Source: Selaginella moellendorffii (Eukaryota; Streptophyta; Lycopodiopsida; Selaginellales; Selaginellaceae). Taken from it: a DNA stretch of 64,000 bases. The position numbers and the translations under genes were made by a program. The first letter of the stretch is position 1. Each line of letters begins with the position of its first letter. The stretch lies in assembly GCF_000143415.4 (NCBI RefSeq), contig NW_003314280.1:839262-903261 (forward strand). The letters run 5' to 3'. Below are positions 44,648 through 55,678 of this stretch, piece by piece. A model generated the notes under the pieces. It had not been told where the DNA came from. It saw only the letters and a list, made by a program, of their open reading frames with translations, and ran no database searches.

Positions 44648-45873
44648 TTAGGAACATGATAAATAATTAGAACTAACACTTTACTACAGCTATAGTAAAA
44701 CCCACTTGCTCATAAAAAACTATTGCACTCAACACCCCAAATATTCAAAGAAGATTTTGTGCTCATCTTCACATTTTAATCTATACACCAATCAATCATT
44801 AAACCTAAAGCCTATACTTTAGTGACATATCAAAAAATCTTATATAGAATTGAATTTACACAACACAAAAAATTATATATATAACACTATTTGGACTTTA
44901 CCATTTCATATTTGGTAGGCACTAATACATGGATAAAGTGTGTTTAAAATACTATTTTGTAAGTTATGTATATGTATTACAACAATTTAAGCACGTCTAT
45001 TTTTTTTTCATGTATTTTGCAAGCTTCAACAATTTTTTATGAAATCACCTTCCTTGAGGTGTACCTCTTTTTCAAAATTATTATCACAAATTGCTTGCTA
45101 TATAAAATTAGAAGGCTAATTGTATGAAAAATTATTTTAAAAAACATGTAAACTTCTTTGATCTTAATATACCTATTTATGTACTTTTGTGTTTGATGTT
45201 AAGTGTTATTAAATTTATCATAAAAATTACTTCCACTCAAAGTGGTATGCTAAGAACATTAATGCGTTAAAACGTGAGAAATGTAGTAGCCTAGTACCGC
45301 AAGCGACACAAGCCCCTTATGATCCTCATTAAATTCCACCACGTCCGTAGGCTATATTTGAGCCATGGCAATGGGTCCAAGCCCATTTCTTTTCTTAGCT
45401 GGAAAGACGCGGCTACATTTATGTCATATAACGCAAGCCCTCATCTCCGTACCACTTGGAAACTTTAAAAGTTTAAAATCTCTCCTTCCCGCGCGGCATT
45501 GACTGGTGGACCATCAGGCCGTCAAGCGTTTGCCATTAACTAGCCGTCCGCGTTGGGAACCAGGCCGTCAGCCCGTCAAAGAAGGACACGTGACTCACTT
45601 TCGGGGCATTTGATTGGCCCAGGTAAAAACTCGGGTCGCCTCTGTTTTACCTGCCTCGAGGGTTTATCAAGGCTAGGTCAAAATCGAGCAAGAAAATGGC
45701 GCTGGCAGAGATGCCAATGGATTGGGCGGACAGGACGGCGCTTCACAAATCTCTGCTCGAGCGGGAAGATTGATCGTGAATCGTTAAAGTCTCTCACAAA
45801 TCTCCATCATTTTTCTCATCTTCCTCTCGCAGCAGCAGTAGCAGTAGCAGTAGCAGCAGCAGTAACAACAGCG

Positions 45874-47073
45874 ATGGCAGCGATGGCCGCCCCGCATTGC
45901 CTCCTAGGGTTCTTGCTCCTCGCCTTCTTGATTGTCGCAGCGTCCCACCAAGAACACCAAGAATCCAAGAATCCGGCTCAAAGAAAGCTCCTCCAGCAGC
46001 CGCCGGCAGCGGCATTCCCGAATCCCAGCCTCCAGGCGGCCTACATTGCGCTCCAGGCATGGAAGTCGAGGATCACGGGCGATCCCCAGGGCATCACCGC
46101 GACATGGATTGGACTCGACGTCTGCCGCTACCGCGGCGTGTTTTGCTCGCCCGCGCCGGACGACTCGTGCAAGGAGGTGGTGAGCGGCATCGATCTAAAC
46201 CACGGCTTTCTCTCGGGGACGCTGCCCGAGGAGCTCGGCCTCCTCACCTATCTCGCCCTCTTCCACATCAACACCAATCTCTTCTGCGGCACGCTGCCCG
46301 GATCCATGGCCACGCTCCTCCTCCTCTACGAGCTCGACGTCTCCAACAACAGGTTCTCGGGCCCCTTCCCGCTCGTCACGCTCGCCATGCCATCGCTCGC
46401 CTACCTCGACCTGCGCTACAACGGCTTCTCCGGCGAGCTCCCGGGCGCGCTCTTCGACAAGCACCTGGACGCGCTCTTCGTCAACAACAACCAATTCGCG
46501 GCCCAGGTGCCATGGAATCTGGGCAGCTCCACCGTCTCGGTCGCCAATTTCGCGAACAATCGCTTCTCCGGGGGGATCCCGCCCAGCATCGGCAACATGC
46601 GCCGCACGCTCAACGAGATCATCTTCCTCGGCAACCGATTCGATGGCTGCATCCCGGGCGAGATCGGGCTCCTCGACCAGCTCAACGTCTTCGATGTGAG
46701 CTACAACTCGCTGGGCGGTGGCCTCCCGCCCAGCATCGCGCAGATGATCAGCCTCGAGCAGCTGGACGTGGCGTTCAATCTCCTCACCGGCGACGTGCCC
46801 GCGGCGATCTGCGATCTCCCCAACCTCGAGAACTTCACGTTCGCGGGGAATTTCTTCTCCGGGGAGAGCCCGGATTGCCTGGCGCTGCCGTCGCGGGGGA
46901 GGATCGTGGACGACCGCGGCAATTGCATCCCCAATCGGCCGCTCCAGCGGCCCGCGCAGCAGTGCCAGGCGTTTCTATCGCAGGAGCCATCGTGCTTCCC
47001 ATTGCCGCCCAAATCGTTCTTCCCCAATCCCCCTCTCCCCTGCTCGCCGCCGCCTTCCACTCCTCCCTACTAG
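45874..47073 (+). CDS. LRX-type leucine-rich repeat protein with a minimal extensin tail
   Basis: Single exon, 399 residues. The start is the ATG at 45874; the same frame is open upstream but has no ATG. A signal peptide (CLLGFLLLAFLIVAA) is followed by the N-terminal cap found in LRX proteins (LQAAYIALQAWKSRITGDP, W-x-G-DVC-YRGVFCSPAP). About ten LRRs follow (DLNHGFLSGTLPEELGLLTY, HINTNLFCGTLP, DVSNNRFSGPFP, DLRYNGFSGELP, LGNRFDGCIPGEIG, DVAFNLLTGDVP), then a cysteine-rich cap (GNFFSGESPDCL, NCIPNRP). LRX proteins normally continue into long Ser-Pro4 extensin repeats; here only a short Pro-rich end (CSPPPSTPPY) remains. LRX proteins bind RALF peptides in the cell wall and influence growth. 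Confidence 0.9.
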   Translation: MAAMAAPHCLLGFLLLAFLIVAASHQEHQESKNPAQRKLLQQPPAAAFPNPSLQAAYIALQAWKSRITGDPQGITATWIGLDVCRYRGVFCSPAPDDSCKEVVSGIDLNHGFLSGTLPEELGLLTYLALFHINTNLFCGTLPGSMATLLLLYELDVSNNRFSGPFPLVTLAMPSLAYLDLRYNGFSGELPGALFDKHLDALFVNNNQFAAQVPWNLGSSTVSVANFANNRFSGGIPPSIGNMRRTLNEIIFLGNRFDGCIPGEIGLLDQLNVFDVSYNSLGGGLPPSIAQMISLEQLDVAFNLLTGDVPAAICDLPNLENFTFAGNFFSGESPDCLALPSRGRIVDDRGNCIPNRPLQRPAQQCQAFLSQEPSCFPLPPKSFFPNPPLPCSPPPSTPPY

Positions 47074-47365
47074 ATCTCTTTTGCTAGAACTAGATCACGG
47101 GTCCATCCACCGATCAATGATCGATGCTAGTTTTTTTCGTTTGTTCTTCGCAGTCTGGAATAACAAAATCTATAAATCTCTTGACAAGGATCTGTGGATC
47201 GCCCACCGCAATGCCTCTTGTTCTACTCTGGGCATTTGGATGGAGTGGAGCATTTAGGCCGATCATTCACTGCTCGTCAGCGCCTTTCCAGAGAGAGGGA
47301 CGTTTTTAGTTTCTTTCAATTTCTCTCTGGCACCAAATCAGCCCTAAGTAACGACCTTGCCCGCA

Positions 47366-47575
47366 GTACCGCGCGGTAAAATGCAAGATTCGACAGTACC
47401 GTGCGGCACATTGTAAGCCATTGACCGCTCGCTACCTTGCGCGGTACGAAACAACGTAGTCTTTATTTCAAGCGTTCCGACGGTACCGCGCGGTACAAAG
47501 ACAAAGAGCTTGACGGCACCTTGCGCGGCATGAAACGTGTTTTTTCAAGCGTTCTGACGGTACCGCACGGTACAA
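47366..47575. repeat. Array of six TACCGCGCGGTA-like palindromes
   Basis: Six near-palindromic copies of GGTACCGCGCGGTACC, complete or degraded (for example TACCGTGCGG, TACCTTGCGCGGTAC, GCACCTTGCGCGGC, TACCGCACGGTAC), lie at about 30-50 bp spacing. Spacers also repeat, for example TTCAAGCGTTC before two of the copies. The array sits between the LRX gene and the 3' end of the Rab gene. Confidence 0.75.
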
Positions 47576-47586
47576 ATGCAAAAACT

Positions 47587-48306
47587 TTAGCAGCACCCGG
47601 TCTTGGACTCTTTCTTCTCGGACAGGAGGAGTGTTGTCCCCGGTATTGGAACTTGCTGGCTACCACCAGCGCCCTCGGAGAGGCTCTTCTTGCTGACAAT
47701 CCTGTAAATCTCCGTGAGCACCGAGAAGAAAGCGCTGTCGACGTTGGTGGCTTCCAGGGCCGACGTCTCCATGAAGAAGAGCTCCTCTCTCTCGGCCAGA
47801 TCCTTGGCTTCCTCCACAGACACCGCTCGCAAGTTGCCTAGATCGGATTTGTTACCCACCAGCATCACCACGATGTTGTTGTCAGCGTGAACTTTGAGCT
47901 CCTCCAGCCACCTTGTGACGTGCTCGAACGTTGGCCGCTTGGTGATGTCGTAGACCACCAGCGCTCCCACTGCTCCGCGGTAGTACGCACTGGTAATCGC
48001 TCGGTACCTGGTAGTTTGATCGATGAGCGCTAATAAAAATGTGATTTTGGAAGAGGAAAAAACTCTCTAAGGCTAGAAGTACCTCTCTTGACCGGCGGTG
48101 TCCCAGATCTGTGCCTTGATCGTCTTGTGATCCACCACCATGGTCCGGGTCTGGAACTCGACGCCGATCGTTGCCTTGGATTCCAGAGTGAACTCGTTCC
48201 TGGAGAACCTGGCTAGCAGCTGCGACTTTCCTACTGCCGAGTCCCCAATCAGAACCACCTTGAAGACATAGTCGATCTTCTGATTCATGTCCACGAATCC
48301 ATTCAT
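47587..48306 (-). CDS. RABA: Rab GTPase, RabA (Rab11) subfamily
   Basis: Exons 48083-48306 and 47587-48007 encode 214 residues. G motifs: GDSAVGKS (P-loop), effector region [29 protein letters not shown] and ETSAL. The C-terminus TGCC supplies the double-geranylgeranyl cysteines. The single intron in the QER-YRAIT codon region and the switch sequences fit plant RabA. RabA proteins direct trans-Golgi and recycling traffic to the plasma membrane, cell plate and tip-growing wall. The exact RabA group (A4 or A5) is not settled by eye; [11 protein letters not shown] is closer to A5. Confidence 0.93.
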
Positions 48307-48512
48307 GCTCAGCTAGGACTGTGCCGGATCCAGAATAGTCACCCCCACTTCTCGATCGTGAAGCGGTCCGCCTCACCCAATAGAGGGGCACCAAAAGAAA
48401 AAACTTGCTGTCCTCGTTGTCGGGGAGACACAGTCAAGTTTTTACTTCACCCCACGTGTTGAGCTTCTCTTCTTGCTACCGTATATGCACCACCGTCGCC
48501 TTTTCTGAGAAT

Positions 48513-51500
48513 TCAATCGTCCTCGTCCTCCTCGGATTCGAGATCCCACTCACTTTCCTCCTCCTGTTCGTCGTCACCGGCCTCTTCAGGAGGACGGAAT
48601 CGCTCAGCCTCGGACTCGCTGCCATCACTGCTAATCTCACTGTCGAGCAGATCGTCGCTGTAGGCCATTTCATCATCGTCGTCGTGGTGGAGCTTCTTCC
48701 TGTCGGCCAACAACTCGCCATCTATATCATCCTCTTGGTACTGTACAAGCGAGAAAGCAAAGTTACGCATCGACGAAAGATTTGAATCGAACATTGTATG
48801 AGAAAAAGTTTGGTTGGTAGCTTACGTACCTTGGAATCAATCGCCTTGTACAGCGCACTATGCGGTGTGTCTGGCAGAGCATTGCTCTTGAGAAGATAGT
48901 CCTGTAAAAATTCCAATGAGTTGGTTGTTGGTGAGAACCAGAAACTTTAAAAGCTACTGCCGCGGGAGTACTTACGTAGTCTTTTCGGAGCTTCATTATC
49001 AGCTCCTCGAGCTTCTCGATATGGAGTTGAAGAGCCTGTAAAAAGAAAGTAAGAAAAAGTGCTTAGACGACGAGAAAAAAAGAAAGAAAAAATGTAAAGC
49101 ACACCTTCTTTCGTTGATTTCTTTAGATCGAGCTAAAGCTTTGCGTTTCGTGAGCAGGCTACGCGGTCTTAATTCAGCTGGACGTTGGTAATTCTTCCCC
49201 CTGTACACAATAATCGCTTGACCCTTGGACGTAGTTACTACTCCCACCAAGATGCCACCGCTTTCAATTTCCAGCATCTTCGCCACTTCCAAAGCTATCG
49301 CCTTATCTTTCTCCTTGAGAATAAGCTTTACCAACTCTCTGTGTTTCCAATGTAGATGCATATTTTCAATAACACCATCAAATACTCCTCGTCTACCTGC
49401 ATACATGGTTCTTGCTCACAAAAGATCTAGAAAAAACAAAGACAATTTACCGATAAGTAGAAATGCGTCCATCCTTAGTCCCAGCTTCTTAAACATGTAA
49501 CGCTCCTCTTCCGTGATGGTCTCCCGATCGCGAGGATGCTCAGACAACAGCAAAGATCGCTCAAGTTTCACTATCTGCAAGTCAGCTCTCCTTTTCTTGG
49601 ATATGGCCTGCAACGTCCACGGTCAGTACCTCGCTACAAGTTTACACAAGGGACAGCTTACCGCAGCAAGTTTTGCCTCCAATCGCTTCTGTTCCCTCAC
49701 TTTCAGAGCTACAACTGCGGAATTCCTGTCCATTTCGTCATCTTTCTCGCTTCTCTGTGCTTCCCATTGCCTCCTCATCTCCATTGACTCGCTCAGTGAA
49801 CCTGATACAGGTGTCGTTCTGTTTTGTCCATCACCGATCTGCGCTGGTATTCGAACTTGATCCTCTTTGAGAAGGAGTTCTCTCATATTTGACTCGCGTT
49901 CTCTAAGTACAGCTGCCACTGACGTTGGAAGGAAGTCCTTCCCACGGTACAAAGTGATAAAAAACTTGTCCCTTGAGAGTAAAACTCCTCCGGTAAGCCT
50001 CTGTAACAGCAAAAATCAATTCATGACGAGCGAAAGTCACACATACCTCCAGTTCTTCAGCCATGAGCTGATTCCTCGTGTTTTGAACACCTCTTTTCAG
50101 ACCGATTTTAACTAATTCGCTTTTCTGCCACAGTTTCAAAATAGCAGAAGCCAAGCCTTGTAATCCTCGGTTCCGACCTGTTGCCACAATTGAAACGAAG
50201 CTACGTTAGCACCATTTCAAGCACTCAGTCATTTACCAAGGACGAAGTGTGGAGGAAGCGGTTTCACAAGCCTTCGTAAGACTGTCAGCTCCATGTTTGA
50301 CAAGTTCTTTTTGGCTCTGTACGGCAGCATCCTGAGCGGCGGCTTGTATCCGGGAACAGACGCTGGCAACAAATCTCCATCAACAGGCACGGGCTTTCTT
50401 CCAATCCAATCATCGTAACGTGGACCAAGCTCCTCCAAGAGAGCATCAATCTCATCCAAGTATTCGTCTTCAATGTTGCCTTTCTCGGAATCCCGCCGAG
50501 CTTCTCCATGCTCTGACTGGCTGTAGTCACGATCCTCGTCCTCATCTCTGATCTTTATAGCCTCCATCAAATTTATCTTTCTCCGTTGATATTTTTTCAA
50601 GTTCGCCACCATAGAGTTGTCAACGCGAGCAAAGTATCCTTTCCCCCGATATAAATGGCCATTCCTCCAGTTCTCCATACTACTAAGCCACCAGTTTTTT
50701 GGTCTACCCAGCAACCCAAATTATAAAGAACCACGGAAGTGCGCAACTGCTAATGAAAAAAGAGAAAATAGAAAAGACAGCCATTTACCTCTAGTTTCGT
50801 TCGTGCGTTTGTTTCATGTTTATCGCTGCCGGACCATCGCACTGGATTTTCACTACCTCGCATTTCTGCCAGCGGCGATGGATATCTTGAACGACTGCTT
50901 TGGTGACCCCGAGATAGCCGACTTTGATCGGATTGACAACCCGGATAGCAATGCGTTGCAATCTCCTCAGCTCCAGCTCCGGAATCGTTAGCTCCGCCAG
51001 GCATGGAAGCTTTGGCGGCTGCGGTCGCGTCACAGGAGTCGGTGCCTCGGACGATGATTCACGCTGCCATGGAAAGCTCCCTTGCTGGCTGGTAGAGTCC
51101 CTGCCCTCCAGGCTCGAGCTTTCAGAGAATGGAGCGGCAGTAGTATCCGGTGGAACCACGTGGGTGCTGTAGCTCCTTTGCTTCCGCTCGATAGCGCGCA
51201 GCTTCTCCACAATGTTGAGCATGTGAGAGTGGGAGCTCCCATTTCCAGCGTCGGGCTTGGGCCGGGGGAATCTGTTCGACTTGTTCGCCAGTGGCGTTGG
51301 AGTGCTCTGATCCCATGGAGTTCTCTGCGGACTTGGAGCTCCAAAGCCTAGATTTCCATTGAAATTGCCCGCAGCTCCCTCGTCTGGTCTCGTCTGCCAA
51401 GGGAGCTCTCTTCGTCGCTGAGATAGCGTCCTCACCCTAGCAATGCCGCTGCTGTTCTGGTGATTTTGGTCATCGGCAGGCGCGGGAGTGGAGGATGAAG

Positions 51501-51633
51501 ACGAAGAACAGTGAGCTGGGAAAATGCGGCGCTGCTGGAAGAGATAATCAGGGTTTGATCGAAGAAGCAGCCGATTGCCCGACAACGGCGAAGTCGAGGC
51601 GCCGGATTGAAGCGCCATCCTGGAAATACTCAT
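48513..51633 (-). CDS. CFM3: Chloroplast CRM-domain splicing factor (CFM3-like), with frame breaks
   Basis: Exons, minus strand: 50789-51633, about 50236-50700, 50047-50177, 49662-50000, 49451-49607, 49105-49396, about 48976-49037, 48830-48901, 48513-48740. The N-terminus is a Ser-rich transit-like region with LPWQ/FPW motifs. It has three CRM (YhbY) domains: [20 protein letters not shown] with [40 protein letters not shown] then [40 protein letters not shown] then [10 protein letters not shown]. The end is an acidic Glu/Asp tail. Such proteins promote group II intron splicing in plastids. Frame continuity fails near 50790-50800, 50636-50700 and at the 49105/49037 junction (see findings), so this copy may be impaired or the sequence contains errors. 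Confidence 0.8.
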
Positions 51634-51838
51634 ACCTGGATTCAGGGGGCCGCCGCCGCTTCTTCCCCGCCACAGTCACGAGGACGCGAGAGTGGCCGCC
51701 ATAGCCAGAGCATTCCCGGGGGTTTTAGCTTTAAACCCTTAGGGCTTTATCCTTGCCACGTGGACACAAATAACGGTAAAAGCACTTGCCACGTCATTGT
51801 ACCGTTTTTGGAGATGAAGGATTAGGGCTCCCTCGAGG
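51634..51838. promoter_or_regulatory. Divergent promoter with G-box
   Basis: 205 bp between the start codons of the CRM gene (minus) and the coiled-coil gene (plus). It contains GCCACGTGG (G-box core CACGTG at 51757-51762), a second GCCACGTC at about 51789, and AAACCCTTAGGGCTTT at about 51733. These motifs suggest shared bZIP/bHLH input, which is an inference. Confidence 0.5.
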
Positions 51839-54236
51839 ATGAAATTCTTTAGGGGCAGCAAGGGCAAGAGCTCCGAGAGAGCTGAATCGAGCAGAGCGCC
51901 GTCAAGATCCGGGCGATCCGAGGCAAGTAAATCCGAGCGCTCTGCTGAATCGCGCCATGATCGAGCTGAAAGAAGGCTTCTCAAAGAGGTATGGAGCGTT
52001 CTTCGGCATTTCTCTACGGTTTTCTTGATGGCTTGTAACCACAGCTCGCTCGAAAGAACGAGGAAGTGGCCACACAGAGAGAACAGCTCGGTAAGCTCCA
52101 CAACGAGTTTGCCAGGATTGCCGAGCTCCAGGCGTCCCAGAAGAAACATATGCATTCTCTGGAGCGCGACCATCGGATGGAGCTCCGGAATCTAGAGAAG
52201 CAAGTGCAAGAGGAGCGAGCAGTGAAGCATGCGATCGAGGTTCGTTCGGTTTGTCGAGCAAGAACATAAAAGCACTCGGGTAAAACTATATCTTTTCTTC
52301 GTTCGCGTGTTCTTCTTTCTTCCTGTCTTCTCTCGTTTGTGTGGGAGCGAGCTTCTAACGATGGTGATTCTAACAGATGGAACTTGCAACACTGATGGAC
52401 AGGTGCAACGAGCTGGTGCACGAAAGCAAACTTAACGAGATGAAAGAGGCCGCGAGCAACGTGGACGAGGACGAAGAACACGACGAGGGGCAAGATCAGT
52501 GCTCTCATTCTCACGAGGTAAACATGAAGGTTTTCTCGCACAAGTTTTCCAAGCTTGTCTCAGGGAACTTCCACGCATGGATCCTCGGAAGGCCGCTCCT
52601 CTGCAAGGGGAGCTAGACGACCAGACGAGCTCCGGAAGCTCAAAGGACACATGAACACACTCGGGGCCTCGATGAAAGAAGACGCTCGCTACGATCCAGA
52701 TGAAGAGGAGGAGAAGAAGAAGCTGCTCGAATACGAAGCTAAGACATCCAAAGCTTGCTCCAGCGTCAAACGGGACTTGGGAAAGCTCAAGAAATGGGTG
52801 GCATGGAAGTGGCGCTGGGCTGCCGAGGCTCTCAAGTCAGATATCATGGCGAAGAAGCTAGAGGATACCGAGAGCGAGCGACCGAATGGCAGCCATAAGT
52901 CGTCGTCGTCGTCGACTTGCTCGGGGTGTAAGAAGAAGACGTGTGTTTGCTCGACCTCGGAGGGCGATAAGAATCAGTCAGTGGTTCCGGCTGTGATGAC
53001 GGCCTGGCGAGCGTATGCTCGAGCTGTTCGTCTTGAGAAGAAGGCCATCTCGATGATAACTTCGCTCGAGAAGATGGTCAGCGCACTCCCGTGGTGGATC
53101 CGGCGAGTCGGGCAGAGGAGGCTGCTCGAGCGCTGCTTCTTCCGGTGGGAGATGCATGCTCTCCGCAAGAACAGGTCGGGTGGACAGAATGGATCGGTGG
53201 ATCCGACGAAGAAGTCCTCGGCTTTCAAGAACGACGTGGATTCCAACAGGTCGGCTCCGTCCCCGAAAAGGAAGAAGAAAGACGATAGTGGTGCCGCTGG
53301 TAGCGGTGGCAAGCACAGGAAAGCGTGGGGATCGTCCGGTGGCAAGGGAGACTATCTCGCTTGGGAGAACCGAGTGAGGCAGAACACCAATCCTCGCGAG
53401 TTTTCGAGGTGGTCTGGCGTGAAGAAGCTACAAAATCTCCAGGTTTGCAGCTTTCGTTCTTCCCACCTCGATCTAAACAGTGATCTCTTTGTAACCAGGC
53501 ATCAATCCAGAAGGAACTCCAAGAACTGGAATCGCAGCTCTCGCACCATATGCAAGCTCTCAAAGAGGACAAGAGCAAGCCCATCGCTCCAAAGGGTCCC
53601 ATCTGGAAGGGATCTTGCAGCTCGACGTGGGAGATTTGCAACAACTTGATACGCTACTTGACGGATGCTCGCAAGCAGCTGGCCTCGGCGGATGGCAAAG
53701 CCAACGACGGGCAGAAGGCCTCTCCAAAGCGGTACCGGGGAGGAAAGGAACAGCTGCTCGATTTCCCGGGAGGATTCCAGAGGAAGCAAGACGCCACGGC
53801 TGCTAGAAATCCCCCGCCAGCTTCCAACACCAAAGGAGTCTCGAAGAACAAAGTTACTGGAGGAGGAGAAGTAGCACCAGCAGCAGCAGCAGCAGCGCCG
53901 GATCATCAGACCGTGCTGGAAGTTCCCGAGGCCGAGGGATGCAATCTCACGCTCGATCCAGGCGCCTCGGTGAAAGTGAGCCGCCCAGGCGGGAATGGGA
54001 AGTGGGGAGGCAAGGATGGATGGGATTTCTACGGAGGGAGGATTTGCACGGCGTCGCAGTACGCCGAGTACCTCCGCGACGAGATCCGGCGATTGAAGGT
54101 GTGGCAGCAAGAGCACGAATCGCAGATCCGCAAGGAATTGGGCGCCAGTGGAGGAGGAGGAGGAGGAGGGAAATTGGCAGGGAAGTACCAGAGATTGGGG
54201 CAAGACGTTCATCCGGAGCTCGAGCTTTGCTGGTAG
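51839..54236 (+). CDS. Large basic coiled-coil protein, unknown family
   Basis: Five exons (51839-51988, 52045-52239, 52377-52517, 52564-53442, 53499-54236) encode 700 residues. Residues 1-50 are Ser/Arg-rich (SSERAESSRAPSRSGRS). Residues 50-130 form a coiled coil (REQLGKLHNEFARIAELQAS). The middle has Glu/Lys helices, a CSGCKKKTCVC cluster that could bind metal, and a Trp-rich helix (WVAWKWRWAAEAL). WICNN-type WEICNNLIRYLTDARKQL follows, and the C-terminus has GGRICTASQYAEYLRDEIRR, a second coiled coil and a Gly run. No known domain is recognised. Cytoskeletal or nuclear scaffold roles are possible but unsupported. Exon phases are all zero. Confidence 0.75.
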
Positions 54237-54385
54237 CGCGAAAACTAAGAATTTGAAAATGCTCTGTTCTTATTTTGACCTAACCCTAGAGGGTTTGCCC
54301 TAGACCGTAAGATCTTCGCATCGCTATGATCCAACGGTGATCCTACGTGGCTTATAAACCTAAGGGTTTACTGGAGGCGGCCGAG

Positions 54386-54394
54386 TTAGGGTTT
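54386..54394 (+). promoter_or_regulatory. Telo-box upstream of RPS7
   Basis: TTAGGGTTT about 120 bp before the ATG. AACCCTAGAGGGTTT lies at about 54281-54296 and AACCTAAGGGTTT at about 54357-54370. A 5'UTR intron ending TTTGCAG at 54492 is possible. This is the usual telo-box arrangement of plant ribosomal-protein genes. Confidence 0.65.
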
Positions 54395-54508
54395 AGCTCC
54401 CTCTTTCGTCGGCTGCGGCGCGTCCTCTCTCGGCAAAGCGCGAGGCAAGTTTGGCGCTGGCGATGGATTTCGTTCTAAATTCGCGTTTGCAGGTAGAGAG
54501 CCGCCACA

Positions 54509-55320
54509 ATGTCTGCGCGCAAGAAGATCCAGAAGGAGGAGGGCCAGGAGCCGGATGCTTTCGAGCTCACGGTTGCGCAGGTTTGGGAGAGATCTAGTGA
54601 GGCATTGCATGAAGTAAGTCCCTTTTGTTTTTGCTCAGGCGCTATCAGAGCTTGAGGGCGCTAATCAGGAGCTCCGAGGCGACTTGCGCGACCTCTCTAT
54701 CAATTCAGCAAAGTATGTTAATTCTTTGAAATCATTCGTGAGCTCTAAGCTTGTGTTTATTCTTCGCAGGGAAATTGACGTGTCCAGCAATCGCAAGGCG
54801 GTCGTGATCCACGTACCTTACCGCTTGAGAAAGGCGTATCAGAAGATCCAACCCAGACTGGTGCGTGAGCTCGAGAAGAAATTCAGTGGCAAGGTAAGCT
54901 ATGGTTTCCAAACTTTTCTAGGCCAGCTCGTTAATAGTTTTGCGTGGTACTTTAGGACGTGATCTTGATCGCAACCAGGCGCATCTTGAGGCCGCCGAGG
55001 AAGGGCGCCGCCGTCTCCAGACCAAGGAGCCGGACCCTCACTGCCGTGCACGACGCCATTCTCGAAGACCTGGTTTACCCCACGGAAATTGTTGGCAAGC
55101 GCATCCGGTACCGCTTGGATGGCTCCAGAGTGTTGAAGGTAAGAAAACTCCCCTTCATTTCCGGCGCTCTAGTGACGAGCTCGAAACGTTTTTGCAGGTC
55201 TACCTTGACCCCAAGGAACGCAACAGCACCGAGTACAAGTTGGAGACGTACTCGGGTGTCTACAAGAAGCTGACTGGCAAGGATGTGGCATTTGAGTTTC
55301 CCGTGCAAGAAACGGCCTAG
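54509..55320 (+). CDS. RPS7: 40S ribosomal protein eS7
   Basis: Five exons (54509-54580, 54639-54712, 54770-54893, 54956-55138, 55198-55320) encode 191 residues. Conserved blocks: [124 protein letters not shown]. It is a structural component of the small subunit and of small-subunit assembly. Confidence 0.97.
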
Positions 55321-55678
55321 AACTCGTAATGGAGCATTTCGTTTTCTTGCTCTTGAGGGTTGGAGTGACGCAAAAATTTTGACTTGTTTTTAAAGTGGGG
55401 TTGAATTCCAGTTCCAGGCCGGTTGAGGGCTCGTCGAATACACACGACTCGGTTCTTTGGTGTGTACTACAAACAAAGCTGGTTTGTCCCTCGAGGTTAG
55501 CTCACCTGGTTGAAAGTAATTCTAAGCTGTGCTCTGCTGCTTTTGCCAGTGCCAGAAATGTACGCACTGGGTCAGAAAAGCGCTGTAACTCTCCCAGAGT
55601 TCACATGCACCCCGTGGTAAATTCTGTTCAGAGTGAGGGTAGATAGAGCTGTAGCAGTGTGACATTCTTTAGGGAGCT
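55321..55678. other. Intergenic spacer
   Basis: RPS7 3' region and the promoter of the root-cap-domain gene. No gene is seen. A TTAGCTCACCTGGTT word at about 55497-55511 resembles a tRNA A-box but is not part of a tRNA (see rejected items). Confidence 0.5.

Larger units (their letters stand above)
42900..45873. other. AT-rich intergenic block with microsatellites and an assembly gap
   Basis: No gene is seen until the GC-richer DNA from about 45280, which is probably promoter and 5'UTR of the LRX-type gene. It contains three TA microsatellites and a 100-N gap (separate entries). A CAG/TAG triplet-repeat run lies at about 45830-45862, immediately before the next start codon. Confidence 0.7.

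Noticed and set aside
45553-45873. Upstream in-frame extension of the LRX gene
   Set aside because: No ATG in this stretch, and the signal peptide sits directly after the ATG at 45874.
45897-47087. 396-codon alternative frame inside the LRX gene
   Set aside because: Arg/Pro/His-rich shadow of the GC-rich single-exon LRR gene, which has clear LRRs in the main frame.
55480-55580. tRNA gene or tRNA-derived SINE suggested by TTAGCTCACCTGGTT
   Set aside because: An A-box-like word is present, but no B-box at the right distance and no cloverleaf can be drawn.
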